From positions 72,001 to 136,000 of the forward strand of contig CAJNDS010002407.1 of assembly GCA_905221605.1 (NCBI GenBank): DNA of 64,000 nt. The letters are read 5' to 3'. This document shows, piece after piece, positions 51,310 through 61,677 of this stretch. This DNA is from Symbiodinium natans (Eukaryota > Sar > Dinophyceae > Suessiales > Symbiodiniaceae). Both the position numbers and the translations under genes were made by a program. How positions within the stretch are numbered: position 1 is the first letter of the stretch; every line of letters begins with the position of its first letter. The notes beneath the pieces are model-generated. The model ran no database searches. It was not told the DNA's origin and worked only from the letters and a program-made list of their open reading frames with translations.

Positions 51310-51409
51310 CTTATGTACTGGGATGTTCCCCCTTCTAGGGATTATAGTACCCCCTGTGATAATCCCTATTACGGACTGTTCGTACAAGGGGAACATCCCA
51401 ACTTATGTA
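51310..51409. mobile_element. MITE-like family A (copy 6)
   Basis: The element at 51320-51400 has arms GGGATGTTCCCCCTT and AAGGGGAACATCCCA. CTTATGTA at 51310-51317 is repeated at 51402-51409, a possible 8-bp target-site duplication. Confidence 0.8.
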
Positions 51410-51445
51410 TCCTAATCCCCATATTATGGGGTTTTCCGAAATTAG

Positions 51446-51527
51446 GGGTACCTTACTGGGGTCCTTTCTGGTAAGAGAATCCTGCTATTTGGGATCTATC
51501 TATATTGAGGGGTCCCCATCTCCCGTA
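51446..51527. repeat. dispersed repeat family K (copy 1)
   Basis: GGGGTACCTTACTGGGGTCC ... GGGGTCCCC matches 52779-52860 (GGGGTACCTTCTTGGGGTCC). Only two copies seen. Confidence 0.6.
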
Positions 51528-51841
51528 AATTACCCTAAACCCCGAGGCCTTGCACCCTATACCCTAAACCCTAAACCCTAAACCCTAAACCCTAATAAAC
51601 CCCAAACCACAACCCTGCAGGGAGAGTCACAGGTCGGATCGCAAGTTCTCACTTCGGGGGGCCGCAAACGGATCCCGTTTGCAAAGAGGGTCCAGGGTTC
51701 CGGCTACCAAATGACGCAACAAGGCCCTAATGGCCTAAACCCCCTAAATTCATTCCGAGACCCGAAGCTCTAGTGTTTAAATCCTAAACCTTATAAACCC
51801 TAAACCCTAAACCCTTGGCGCCTAAAAGCCCCCGGAAGCTT
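51528..51841. other. CCCTAAA block and unique DNA
   Basis: CCCTAAA at 51558-51600 and 51790-51812. No gene supported. Confidence 0.4.
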
Positions 51842-51963
51842 CTTGGCAACCCAGTGATACCCTTGTGCCCTTCTTCTTGGGGCTTGGGTTCCTTCGTATA
51901 AGAATTAGGGTTGGGGGTGTAGGGGTCTAGGGCTTATTACAATGTGGTTGCTGGGCGACCGAA
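51842..51963. mobile_element. MITE-like family B (copy 5)
   Basis: CTTGGCAACCCAGTGATACCC on the left, GGTTGCTGGGCGACCGAA on the right; core with GGTTCCTTCGTATAAG. Confidence 0.6.
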
Positions 51964-52040
51964 ACAAGGACTAGGTTTTCAGTGGCTTTGTCGCCTGAGA
52001 CGGCGTGGGGTTTGAGATGGCCCTCTACGGAAGAAGCCTG

Positions 52041-52150
52041 GGACCCAGAGTAGGCCCTTATTCCCTTTGTTCAGGGCTTAGGTTTGCTTATAAGCCCCTT
52101 TGAACCAAAAGGGTACACTTTTTTGCTCCTAGGTTTCTCTTGGGCGCTAG
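52041..52150. mobile_element. MITE-like family C
   Basis: Starts GGACCCAGAGTAGGCCCTTA and ends CTCTTGGGCGCTAG; ends are imperfectly inverted. Further copies at 52543-52662, 56719-56807, 59641-59737 and 60451-60543; fragments at 23318 and 42812. Confidence 0.7.
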
Positions 52151-52278
52151 AAGCTTAGATTCTAAGCAAGTCCTTCTAAACAGGTCGCTACCGAATCCCT
52201 AAACCCTAAACCCTAAACCCTAAACTCTCAACCTTAAAAATCCCTAATGAATCTGTCCCGAAGCCCTAAGCAGGAGCA

Positions 52279-52542
52279 ATCAGATGGTCATTGTCCTCGG
52301 GCTGGAGGCATGAAGCAGCCCTCACAGTCCCAGGATATGGGCGGGGCCTTTGGTATAGCATGGGCGTTGTGCTTGGGGTGGCTGCAAGAGGGCCCGTAAC
52401 TCGGAAGATCCGCTTGTTTTGTAGTTGTGGGAGTTCGGCGCTTAAGCGTGTGGCCTGGAGTACTGAAGCTGCTGTGCTGTGTCAGGCTTCTGCAATTCTG
52501 CCCGGCTTTGACCTGCTGTGGTTACCAAGCAGAGAGGTTCAA
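52279..52542 (+). CDS. candidate exon region
   Basis: Two overlapping + frames are open: one includes MKQPSQSQDMGGAFGIAWAL, the other VLCQASAILPGFDLLWLPS up to the family C element. Real coding is plausible but the frame is unresolved. Confidence 0.3.
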
Positions 52543-52860
52543 GGACCCAGAGTAGGCCCTTATTCCCTTTTTTGTAGGGTTTAGGTGCCCTTATTGGCCC
52601 CTTTAACCCTTTTTTCCAAAAAAGGTACCGCTTTTATTCCCAGGCTGCTCTTGGGTCTAGGTTTGCATCTCCAGAAGCTCCTTCCTGCTGGATGCCGTCT
52701 TGGTCCAAGGCAAAGTGCCTTTGAAGACATCAAAAGAAGGAGGCCTTGAGCCGTGATCAGATAAGCCTTTACGATCTTAGGGGTACCTTCTTGGGGTCCT
52801 TTCTTCGAAATGGGATCCTACTATCTGGGGGTCTATGTAGGGGTCCCTTATTATCGTAAA
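52543..52860. mobile_element. family C copy, then repeat K (copy 2)
   Basis: Family C at 52543-52662 (GGACCCAGAGTAGGCCC ... CTCTTGGGTCTAGG); repeat K at 52779-52860. Confidence 0.65.
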
Positions 52861-52945
52861 CCCCCCCATACGTTGCACTTCCTAGATGATCAAGGTTTGG
52901 CAAGCCGCTATCTGAACACACGCTTGCTCGCCCGGATCCAGAGCC

Positions 52946-53053
52946 ATGGACTTACACATTCCGCAAGCGCGCGCGGCGCTCGCTTTTCGCACTGCCTTAT
53001 CCGTGGTCATCTCTGGCGCTCTGGGTGTGCGGCTCCGCCGAAATCTGGAGTAG
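52946..53053 (+). CDS. small ORF or last exon
   Basis: ATG 52946 to TAG 53051-53053: MDLHIPQARAALAFRTALSV then VISGALGVRLRRNLE, a helix-rich 35-residue frame. An overlapping frame is also open, so uncertain. Confidence 0.3.
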   Translation: MDLHIPQARAALAFRTALSVVISGALGVRLRRNLE

Positions 53054-53133
53054 GGACTGGCAGCTCAATGATGCCGCAATTTGTCGGTGGCCACCTACAG
53101 TGCGATCAGAAAACCAAAGCTTTGGCACACGCA

Positions 53134-53275
53134 CACACCCCCTCTCACTCTTACTCTCACACTCACACACACTCATACACCCTCTCACTCTTACTCTCAC
53201 ACTCACACGCTCACGCTCACACGCACTCATACACCCATACGACCACACACCCTCATGCCCACACGCCCACCCTCC
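53134..53275. repeat. CA/CTCA-rich tandem repeat
   Basis: A unit of about 42 bp (CTCTCACTCTTACTCTCACA...) is repeated, then CACAC-rich DNA. Open frames here are repeat artefacts. Confidence 0.85.
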
Positions 53276-53949
53276 ACAATCCGTAATCCCTAAACCCTAC
53301 CCTAAATTTTGCTTGTAGGTATTTGTCTGCACGCACCTCCCATGAAGCCTTCTCCTTTTCCGAGGCCGGGAGCAAAGCGGTTTAGATTTAGATTTGGTGC
53401 TTGAAGCTTTAATCGAGGATTTAGGGTTTATACGGTCTAGGGCTTGGGGTTTCGGTAGAATGGCTTAGCGTTTAACAAAGGCTTCGAGGATTATCAGCTT
53501 TAGAGATCCAGGGCTGCGAACCCTAAACCCTAAACCCTAAACCCTAAACCCTAAACCCTAAACCCTAAACCCTAAACCCTAAACCCTAAACCCTAAACCC
53601 CTAAGGAACTCGAAACCGAGGCCCTGAGCACTAAGCCCTAAACCCTCATGTTTTCCGGAAGGGGGCAAAGGGAACTGGACCGCGAAAATAGCGGCCCCAG
53701 GGAACCTAAACCGTAAACCCTAGCCTCCTGTAGCCCAAAAAACCCTAAACCCAAAACCCTAAGCCAGAGGTGAAAGTCAGATTGAAACAGTACAGCACTT
53801 GTAGCTCCTCCACCTTCTCCAGTTGAGGGTTTAGGGCTTAGGGGTTGGGGCGGATAGGGCTTTTTGATGCTTAGCGTTTACTATACGGGCTCATCACAAG
53901 AGAATCGAAGCAAGCCCGAAAAAGCCTCCGAAGACCTGCAACGACACAG
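53276..53949. other. unique DNA and CCCTAAA array
   Basis: A near-perfect CCCTAAA array lies at 53518-53601. A weak island near 53330-53385 reads RTSHEAFSFSEAGSKA. Confidence 0.5.
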
Positions 53950-54092
53950 GGTTTAGGGTTAAGGGTTAAGGGTTAAGGGTTTAGGGTTTAGGGTTTAGGG
54001 CCAAAGTTTAGGGTTTAGGGTTAAGGGTTTAGGGTTTAGGGTTTAGGGCCAAAGTTTAGGGTTTTAGGGTTTAGGGTTCAAGTTTCGGGTTC
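53950..54092. repeat. higher-order TTTAGGG/TTAAGGG repeat
   Basis: A compound unit of telomeric heptamers ending GGGCCAAAG occurs twice (ends at about 54006 and 54056). Confidence 0.85.
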
Positions 54093-54464
54093 AAGGTACA
54101 GGGGCCCGGCCTTAAGTTCTAAAAGCCCGGACAAAACCTGGACTGCCTTAAACTTCTGGGGGGCCTCCATATACGCGAGAAGCAAGAAGGCCTACAGCAA
54201 GTCGCGAAGGAGAAGTACGGGAGTGGCGAGGGGGGGGGGGGGGGGGTGGGATTCGAAGTTGTGGGTCTTTCAGCCCTCCAGCCTAGTCCTAACCCTTAAC
54301 CCCCAAACCCCTAAAGCCTAATCCCTAAACCCTAAAGCCTAAACCCTAAACCCTAAAACCGATAAAGCCCAAGTCCCAGCCTCCCCGACAAAAGGCGGCC
54401 CTGGCGCCCATCTTCGCTTTTATGATGCCCGCCGTTCTGCTGGGAGATCCTCGCCATGGGAGCC
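54093..54464. other. G run and degenerate CCCTAAA
   Basis: G run at about 54231-54246; CCCTAAA-like units at 54315-54352. An island at 54365-54462 shows no clear frame. Confidence 0.4.
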
Positions 54465-54671
54465 CTAAACCCGAAACCCTAAACCCTAAACCCTATCAAC
54501 CCTATCAACCCTATCAACCCTATCAACCCTATCAACCCTAAACCGAAACCCTAAACCCTAAAACCCCTAAACCCTGAACCTTAATCGTCCCACATGGAGG
54601 CCTTGTAGGTCTTCAGGTTTCGGGTCGGGCTTGGCCGCTTTGTGGCTTTGCGGCTTTGCGGCTTTGCGGCT
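54465..54671. repeat. CCCTAAA, CCCTATCAA and GGCTTTGC repeats
   Basis: The 9-mer CCCTATCAA occurs about five times at 54491-54540 inside CCCTAAA units. GGCTTTGC occurs about four times at 54636-54671. Confidence 0.9.
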
Positions 54672-55629
54672 TCAATGCGGTTCAGGGTTTAGGGTTTGGT
54701 AGGGTTAGGGTTTTGGGTTTGGGGTTTAGGGTTTAGGGTTATTATAGTTATTAGGGTTTAGGGTTTAGGGTTTCGGGTAGATTTTGGGCGCAGCCTTCCT
54801 TGGGCTTTAGGGCCCCCAACCCCGAACCCACAAACCCCAGGACCCTACGAACCCTCAACATGTTTATGGTTCAGGGAGGGTTCAGGGTTTCGGGGGGGTT
54901 CAGGGCCTTAAAACCCTATAAACCCTTATAAACCCTAGAAAGTCCAATCCCGTCCCTCTCAAACCCCAAAAACCCCATAACGCTTCAGGGCTCTAGGGTT
55001 TGTAGGGCTTCAGGAGTAAGGTGCCCCCATCGTTCAGGGTTTTCGGTTAGGATTGTCAGGATTTGGGGTCGAACCCTAAACCCTAAACCATAAACCCGCC
55101 TATATTATAGGGTTTATTGTTTATAAGTTTAGGGTATAGTGTTTAGGGTTTACAGTTTGGGGTTCGGGTGTAGGTTCAGGATTTAGGGTTCAAGTTTTCA
55201 GGGCTCCCTGTTTTGGGCTCAGGTGTGCAGGCAAATCAGCAACGTCCCTACAGCCGCTGCTATGGCGGAAGCCTTGCCTCTACAAGCCCTCAGCTCCAAA
55301 AAGCCCTAAGATGTCTCAAAGTCTAAAACCGTAGTCCCCGAAGATCGCAACCCTAAACGCTAAACCCTCAACCCTCAACCCTCAACCCTCAACCCTGAAC
55401 CCTGAACCCTAAACCCTAAACCCTAAACCCTACACCCCAAACCCTAAAACCCTAAACACTAAACCCCCATGTCATCCTCCTGCCTGCCAAGGACACCGTC
55501 AAGTCTAGCATTACCTGGGCTTCCTGGGCAGCACATGGCAAATTCTCAAAGTGAGGTCTTGGAGTCTCAGGGTTGAGTGGTTGAGGTAGGGTTTAGGGCT
55601 TAGGGTTCTATGATTCAGGTACCCATGGA
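54672..55629. other. telomeric variants and unique DNA
   Basis: TTTAGGG at 54685-54775, CCCTCAA/CCCTGAA/CCCTAAA at 55365-55470. A short island at 55475-55555 (VILLPAKDTVKSSITWASWA) is a weak exon candidate. Confidence 0.45.
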
Positions 55630-55812
55630 ATGAAGGGACCGGTTGCTCGCCCTCCTGGCCTTGGCTTTAGGCCTCGGAAAGCTCATTCGGTCTTTTTGGC
55701 GTGGAGTCAACTGCACTTTGCTCCTGGCCACGAAACAACAACAATCGCCCTTCGAGGCTGGATGTGGACGCTTCGCGACCCCATGCAAGCCATGGGGTTG
55801 GAACGCAGCTGA
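55630..55812 (+). CDS. candidate exon with cytochrome P450 I-helix-like motif
   Basis: One frame ends QLHFAPGHETTTIALRGWMW then TLRDPMQAMGLERS. GHETTT followed by AL..W.L....P is the I-helix signature of cytochromes P450, where the acid-Thr pair handles oxygen. An extra Pro sits before GHETTT. The upstream part (KGPVARPPGLGFRPRKAHS) does not look P450-like, so the exon probably starts near 55700. The second open frame gives no recognised motif. Only this fragment is visible: no heme-binding Cys loop was found nearby. Confidence 0.5.
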   Translation: MKGPVARPPGLGFRPRKAHSVFLAWSQLHFAPGHETTTIALRGWMWTLRDPMQAMGLERS

Positions 55813-55837
55813 CGAGGCGAGCGAACAGAAGCAAGAA

Positions 55838-55951
55838 ATACCTAAGGGTCCATGTACCTAAATAGGGAATACCTGGGCTTTAAGGCACTTCCTACATAGG
55901 GACTTTGGGGCCCAAGTATATAACAATAAGGTACGTGGACCCTTAGGGTAT
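55838..55951. mobile_element. MITE-like family D (full copy)
   Basis: Inverted ends ATACCTAAGGGTCCATGTAC and GTACGTGGACCCTTAGGGTA; ATAGGGAATACCTGGGC is shared with the fragment at 50959. Confidence 0.75.
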
Positions 55952-56474
55952 TGGTACCTGTCTGCGGCATGGAGCCTGGGCGGCGCTGCGCAGACGCTAG
56001 CCCAGCTAGTCAACGTTGCACCTTTGGGCGTCCGTGGAGAAGAACGACACGCTGAATCCATGCCTTTCCCACTGGGAAGCTCGTGGTTTAGGTAGGGCTT
56101 AGAAAGGGTTCATGGGAACTTCCGAGGGGCGCCGACGAAGAGTCCAGCACCCCAACCCCCGGTTTAGGGTTGAGGGTTTAGGGTCCTAAACCCTAAACCC
56201 TAAACCCTAAACCCTAAACCCTAAACCCTGAACCCCAAACCCTATTAAAACCCTAAACCCGAAAACCGGGCCCGAGCCTCTTGCGATTGAAGCGCCCTCC
56301 AGCGGTGACCCTGGAGGGAGGGAACAGTGTTGAGGGCTGGGCACAGCTGACTTCTTGTACTGAAACCGCTATGCTGAGAGTTTAGGGTTTAGGGTTTAGG
56401 GTTTAGGGTTTAGGGTCCAGGGTTCAGGGTTTAGGGTTTAGGGTTCAGGGTTTAGGGTTCAGGGTTTAGGGTTG
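55952..56474. other. unique DNA and telomeric module
   Basis: TTTAGGG then CCCTAAA head to head at 56165-56255, a 120-bp island (PEPLAIEAPSSGDPGGREQ), then TTTAGGG/TTCAGGG at 56377-56474. Confidence 0.55.
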
Positions 56475-56552
56475 GCCGCTGCCAAGATCACTTCCGCTTT
56501 CCTCCTAACGCCGCTGGGCATTGGCGCGAGCCGCGTCCTCAGAGCTGAGAGA
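56475..56552. CDS. candidate exon, strand uncertain
   Basis: GC-rich island between two TTTAGGG blocks. The + strand reads AAKITSAFLLTPLGIGASRV, the minus strand LSALRTRLAPMPSGVRRKAE. Both are open and protein-like. Confidence 0.3.
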
Positions 56553-57584
56553 GCCCCAACTAAGGGCTTAGGGCCCCAAGGGATTAGGGCTTAGGGGCTT
56601 AGGGCTTAGGGTTTAGGGTTCAGGGTTTAGGGTTTAGGGTTTAGGGTTTAGGGTTTAGGGTTTAGGGCTAGGGTTTAGGGTTTAGGGCTCCAGGGTTGAA
56701 CTCCAAGTAGGAATTCAAGATCCTAAGTAGGCCCTGGGGTGCCCTGATAGTCCCCTTAAAACCAACAAGGGGAATACTTTTTTTTCCCTTGGTTACTCCT
56801 GGGTCTAGTAGCCCTAAACCCTAAACCCTAAACCCTAAACCCTGAATATTTGGGTCTAGTTCGGGTGCCTTTAAGGGCCATCCTGAGATCTCAATTCTTG
56901 TGCGTGGGTCTTGCATTTCTTTGCCAAGATCTTCAGGGCGCCACCGAAGAAGAGACCTTTCCTGCGCTCTTTCTTGTTGTTTAGAGTTTAGGGTTTAGGG
57001 CTTAGGGCTTAGGTCTTAGGGCTCAGGGTTTAGGGTTTAGGGTTTCGGGTTTAGCATATAGGTCGCCCTGAAAGAAAGATCCTCAAGCCCGAAAGCCTCA
57101 GATTTTGCTCGCAGATGCGCTTCCGCTGCCCCCCCCCCCCCCCCCCAACAAAAGGAGAGTATTGCAAGGTTAGAAGTAGACTTATAACTGTGGTTATAAG
57201 TACCCATGAACCTCCAAGTGGGACCTTAAACCCTAGACCCACTTAAACAAACCCTATATGTCTTTGGGGCAGGCTCAGACGTTGAGGAAACAAGGAAATA
57301 GCCCCGAAAGGCCTCCAAAGCCCTGCCTCCCCGAAGCGCCTGGAAGCCCTGCACCCTGAGATGATTTAGGGTTTAAGTTTAGGGTTTAGGGTTTAGGGTT
57401 TAGAGGGTAAGTTTAAGGCTGTAGGGGTTGAGGGATTCGGGGGTTAAGGGGTTTAGGGCTTAGGGTTTAAGGGTTTTTGCGGTTTTAGATTTAAGGCCTT
57501 AGTAGTTGAGGGAATTAGGGGTTTAGGGATTTGGGATTGAGGGTTTAGGGTTTAGGGTTTAGGGTTTAGGGTTTAGGGTTGAGG
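56553..57584. other. TTTAGGG blocks, family C, C run
   Basis: TTTAGGG/CTTAGGG at 56575-56692, family C at 56719-56807, CCCTAAA at 56811-56842, TTTAGGG at 56985-57055, C16 near 57131-57147, degenerate TTTAGGG at 57365-57585. Confidence 0.6.
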
Positions 57585-57655
57585 GTGCTCGCCCGAGGCT
57601 ACCTGTGCTTCTTCGTCGGAGGGTATCAATGGCATCCCTGGGTCCTCAGCATAGG
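57585..57655 (-). CDS. candidate exon (minus strand preferred)
   Basis: The minus strand reads AEDPGMPLIPSDEEAQVASG, an acidic soluble stretch; the plus strand is open too (VLARGYLCFFVGGYQWHPW). Island between TTTAGGG arrays. Confidence 0.3.
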
Positions 57656-57676
57656 CGCAGAGTTCAGGGTTTCAGT

Positions 57677-58010
57677 AGGGTTGAGGGTTTAGGGTTTAGG
57701 GTTTAGGGTTTAGGGTTTAGGGTTTAGGGTTTAGGGTTTAGGGTTTAGGGGTAATTAATAAGGCTGTATAAGCCGTACACCCCAGATCCTTGAGATTTTG
57801 AGAGTTGTGACTCTGGGGCACTGTGTTCCCGCCCAAAAGCTCAAGCTCCTACCAGGGCTCAAGGCGTCTTTTGGCGGACTTGGCTAGGGGTTGGAGTTTG
57901 GGGTGTGGGGTTTAGGGTTTAGGGTTTAGGGTTTAGGGTTTAGGGTTTAGGGTTTAGGGTTTAGGGTTTAGGGTTTAGGGTTTAGGGTTTAGGGTTTAGG
58001 GTTTAGGGTG
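57677..58010. repeat. two long TTTAGGG arrays
   Basis: Near-perfect arrays at 57677-57752 and 57907-58010 (about 14 units); a unique 150-bp stretch between them. Confidence 0.95.
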
Positions 58011-58399
58011 CTGGGGCTGGGTCCGGGGATAAGGCTGGCTAGGGTATCGGGTTGAGGGAGTGTGGCAAAGCCCCACAAAACTCCTAGAGCACAAAAGAAA
58101 ACCCTCTAACCCTCAAGCCCTGAAGCCCCGATAAAACCCCTGAACCCCTAAAAGCCCTCAAACCAAAAACCCCAAATGCCCTCAATGTCAAACCCCCCAA
58201 AACCTTAACAGGAACCCTCCAAAACTCCCTAAACAGCCCTAGACGCCGAAACCCTAAGCCCCTAAACTCCCTGAACTCCCTAAATGGCCCTAAATAGCCC
58301 TCAATAGCCCTAAATAGCCCTAAATAGCCCTAAATAGCCCCAAATAGCCCCAAATAGCCCTAAATAGCCCTAAATAGCCCCAAACCCCTAAACCCCCAA
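58011..58399. repeat. CCCTAAA-like DNA and 10-bp TAAATAGCCC repeat
   Basis: C-rich degenerate units from 58086, then about eleven TAAATAGCCC units at 58280-58382. Confidence 0.85.
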
Positions 58400-58469
58400 A
58401 GCAGGCCTCAGCTTGGTCATCTTCCTGGTGGTGATCTGGGGTACAGCCACTTCGACAGCCTTTAGGTAC
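58400..58469. CDS. candidate exon, strand uncertain
   Basis: Island between C-type and TTTAGGG-type repeats. Plus: SLVIFLVVIWGTATSTAF (membrane-like). Minus: YLKAVEVAVPQITTRKMTKL. Confidence 0.3.
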
Positions 58470-58735
58470 TTTAGGGTTTAGCGTTTAGGGTTTAAGGGTT
58501 TAGGTTTGGAGGTTTGGGGGGGTTTAGGGGTTTTGGGGTTTAGGTGTTTTAGGGGTTTAGGGGTTTGGGGGTTTAGGGGTTTAGGGGATGAGGGGTTTAG
58601 GGGTTTGGGGGTTTAGGGTTTAGGGGTTTAGGGGATGAGGGGTTTAGGGGTTTAGGGGTTTAGGGGTTTGGGGGTTTGGGGGCCTTGGGGGGTTTAGGGG
58701 TTTAGGGGTTTAGGGGTTTTAGGGCGAAGCTATTA
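58470..58735. repeat. TTTAGGGG/TTTGGGGG degenerate array
   Basis: Octamer-dominated array with a larger repeated unit (GGGATGAGGGGTTTAGGGG twice). Confidence 0.9.
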
Positions 58736-58957
58736 CAGGGTTCTGGGTTTGAAGCTTACCGTTTGTGGTAGGGGTTCAGGGTATGTAGGCACATCACAGG
58801 TTCATGTCGGGGTCTGAATAATTACTAGTAGTGTTCCCTGATGGTCCTGGCATGGGTTTAGGGTTTAGGGTTTAGGGTTTAGGGTTTAGGGTTTAGGGTT
58901 TAGGGTTTAGGGTTTAGGGTTTAGGGTTTAGGGTTTAGGGTTTAGGGTTTAGGGTAA
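58736..58957. repeat. unique DNA then perfect TTTAGGG array
   Basis: About 14 perfect units at 58856-58957. Confidence 0.95.
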
Positions 58958-58959
58958 CC

Positions 58960-59110
58960 GCCCCACAACCCTATTCTGATCATGAAGGCCCCGTAGAGGT
59001 ACGCGCCAGCCATGTAGATTTTTTGCTTGATCCCTTTTGCCAGGTACCCTAGCCATGTATGGCTCCGTATGAACACGATGATCCAGAAAGGGGCCAGGAT
59101 GTAACAGGGT
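58960..59110 (-). CDS. candidate membrane-protein exon, minus strand
   Basis: About 49 minus-strand codons are open: YILAPFWIIVFIRSHTWLGY then LAKGIKQKIYMAGAYLYGAF. Two hydrophobic stretches separated by a basic loop look like a multi-pass membrane protein. The + strand has stops in all frames. It suggests a gene in the opposite direction here. Confidence 0.45.
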
Positions 59111-59117
59111 TTCGGAC

Positions 59118-59462
59118 TTAGGGTTTAGGGTTCAGGGTTCAGGGCACCCTAAACCCTAATTAAACCCTAAACCCTAAACCCTAAACCCTAAACCCTAAAC
59201 CCTAAACCCTAAACCCTACACCCTAAAACCCTAAACCCTAAACCCTAAACCCTGAACGGACAGGGTTCAGGTTCAGGGCTTGATGGGTTTTAGATCCCGA
59301 GGTCGCCTCGCTCTTGCACGCGCCGAAGGTGTTGCTGCTGGCTGGATGTTGGGCCCTAAACCCTAAACCCTAAACCCTAAACCCTAAACCCTAAACCCTA
59401 AACCCTAAACCCTAAACCCTAAACCCTAAACCCTAAACCCTAAACCCTAAACCCTAAACCCT
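59118..59462. repeat. TTTAGGG/CCCTAAA head-to-head and two CCCTAAA arrays
   Basis: TTTAGGG/TTCAGGG to 59143 meets CCCTAAA at 59145-59255. After a GC island of about 75 bp another near-perfect CCCTAAA array runs 59354-59462 (about 15 units). Confidence 0.95.
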
Positions 59463-60180
59463 TACCCCTAAAACCCCCTATAGGCTGAGAGTTTCGGGGT
59501 GATAGAACTTACACGCTCTGGAAGCCCTAAATCGGAAAGCCCACAGACAGCTGACATAAGCCTCCCGAGTCCCCTGAACTTGGTTTAGGGTTCAGGGTTT
59601 ATGGCTTTTGGGTTTAGGGTTTAGGGTTTAGAGCAACTACGACCCAGAGTATGCCCTCATTCCCTGCTTTTTTCGGGTTCAGGTTCCTTCCGAGCCGCGT
59701 TAACCGAACAGGCCACCCTTTTGATCTCCTAGGTTCCCCCTAAACCCTAAACCCTAAACCCTAAACCCTAAACCCTAAACCCTAAACCCTAAACGAAGAC
59801 CTGCAGTAAGCAAGTTTAGGGCTCAGGAAGGGCATTTGACTAAAAGCTTGCCTCAATGAGGCTGCCACGTTGTGGCGCATGACGCATGACGCTTTAAGCT
59901 AACCGGGGGCCCTAACCCTGAGCCCTCAACCCTAAACCCCTAAAGGATTCAGGCGTTTCGGCTTCTGGCTTTTCAGGGTGTTTCCTGGACTTAATGGGGA
60001 GTCTTTGGGGGTTGAGCAGGTTGCGTGTGACCTTTGTAGGGTTTGGGTTTAGGGTTAGGGTTTACGGTTTAGGGTTAGGGTTCAGGGTCCGGGGCATTTA
60101 TCTTCGTAGCGCAGTGGTACCTGTTTACAAGTGCCCTATTGGCGATATACATCAAGCTGCTAACCTAAGGACTAGGGACC
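59463..60180. other. family C copy, telomeric blocks, unique DNA
   Basis: TTTAGGG at 59583-59632, family C at 59641-59737, CCCTAAA at 59741-59794, TTTAGGG-like at 60040-60090. Confidence 0.55.
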
Positions 60181-60543
60181 TAAACCCTAAACCCTAAACC
60201 CTAAACCCCAAACCCTAAACCCTAAACCCTAAACCCTAAACCCTAAACCCTAATGTACCCCAAACCACCGAAGCCCACCGCAACCAGGCTTGCTGGTAGC
60301 CCGACAGCCCTGTTGTATGCCACGCGACTTGCTCGAACTTCGCCGATAGGCTTGGAGGTTCTACGACCTTTGTGATCTAGAAAAGTGGTTGAGGGTTGGC
60401 TCTTGTTTTGACATTTTCTAGGGGTTGGCTCTTGTTTTGACATTTTCTAGGACCCAGAGCAGGCCCTTATTCCCTTTGCTTGGGGTTAAGGTTCCCCTAT
60501 CAACCTCTTCAAACCAAAAAGGGCACCCTTTTCATGCCCAGGT
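60181..60543. repeat. CCCTAAA array, 29-bp tandem duplication, family C copy
   Basis: Array at 60181-60253. GGGTTGGCTCTTGTTTTGAC.. (29 bp) occurs at 60393-60421 and 60422-60450, and a family C element starts at 60451. Confidence 0.8.
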
Positions 60544-61222
60544 TTGTTTCCCCCAGTTTTGCGTGTTATTCAAACTTCCTAGGGGGGGGTTGGGAGAGAG
60601 AGCTTGCGGTGGTTCAGAGGTTTTTGGCGCTGCGCGGATCTTGAGGCACCTTGTGAAAGAGACGATGGGATGGGCAGATCTCGGTGTTTGTGACAGTGCT
60701 GCATGTCTTCTGACCTTCCCTGAACCCTAAACCCTTGCTATAATGAGGAGGTATGCTTGCCTTGATTGCCCCTTGCGGTGTCTTAGGGTTAGGATCCCTG
60801 ACAAACCGACTTAAACCAGCAGGGGGTGCTCGTTTCATTTTCAGGATGGGTAACCACAAGGTCTCAGAAGCCCTGAGAATAAAAAGCCTAAAGAAACCCT
60901 AAGCCCTGACCCCCCGACCCCTAAACCCTAAACCCAAACCCTCAAGCCCTAAACCCTAAACCCTAAACCCTAAACCCTAAACCCTAAACCCTAAACCCTA
61001 AACCCTAAACCCTAAACCCCGAACTTCAGCCTAAACACTCAGGCTGTGCCCAATCCTGGCATTTGCGGCACCGTCAGATCACCATAGCCTCCTCCTGGAC
61101 ACCGCGTGTACCTGGGTCAGGGTTCAGGGTTTAGGGTTTAGGGTTTAGGGTTTAGGGTTTAGGGTTTAGGGTTTAGGGTTTAGGGTTTAGGGTTTAGGGT
61201 TTAGGGTTTAGGGTTTAGGGTT
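60544..61222. repeat. unique DNA, then CCCTAAA - island - TTTAGGG
   Basis: 60544-60919 holds no clear gene. CCCTAAA at 60920-61020, a 100-bp GC island (minus strand RYTRCPGGGYGDLTVPQMPG), TTTAGGG at 61123-61222. Confidence 0.8.
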
Positions 61223-61340
61223 TCGGCCCAAAGAGCCTTCGAAACCCTGAAGCCCTTCCGGGCCCCAAAGCCGGCAACGCCCTTAGACGCGAAAACTCTT
61301 TTTCGGGGCTTGGGGATCGAAACTCTAAACTTTACGCCAT

Positions 61341-61592
61341 ATGAACCTAAGCCACGAAGAAGGAAACTTGGCCGTCAAACTTGGCAGGCTCCTTATGGCA
61401 CTAAACACGACTACATGGGGTGCACTGGGCCACTCAACACTCGCTGCTTGCCTGTTCATCTGCAGCAACCGGCGAGAGTCGCGCTCCTTCTGCCGAGCTT
61501 CCCAAACCCACAACCCTTCCACATTCTGTTCATGTGGCCATCGGTCAGTAAGCGCGTCGCTGCACCACGACTCTATAACCCCGCCCGTATGA
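61341..61592 (+). CDS. candidate ORF or exon, 83 codons
   Basis: ATG 61341 opens MNLSHEEGNLAVKLGRLLMA and a Ser/Cys-rich tail with ACLFICSNRRESRSFC; another + frame is open over the same DNA. Unrepeated sequence; no family recognised. Confidence 0.3.
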   Translation: MNLSHEEGNLAVKLGRLLMALNTTTWGALGHSTLAACLFICSNRRESRSFCRASQTHNPSTFCSCGHRSVSASLHHDSITPPV

Positions 61593-61677
61593 AAACCCCA
61601 AACCCTAACTAACTACGCCCGAATTAAACCCTAATTCACACCTAATAAACCTAATTAAACCCAAGCTCTATCCAAAC

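Noticed and set aside
53081-53318. Thr/His/Ser-rich ORFs
   Set aside because: Products of the CA-rich tandem repeat.
58267-58382. CRISPR-like regular repeats
   Set aside because: Units of 10 bp are contiguous with no spacers; the sequence is eukaryotic.
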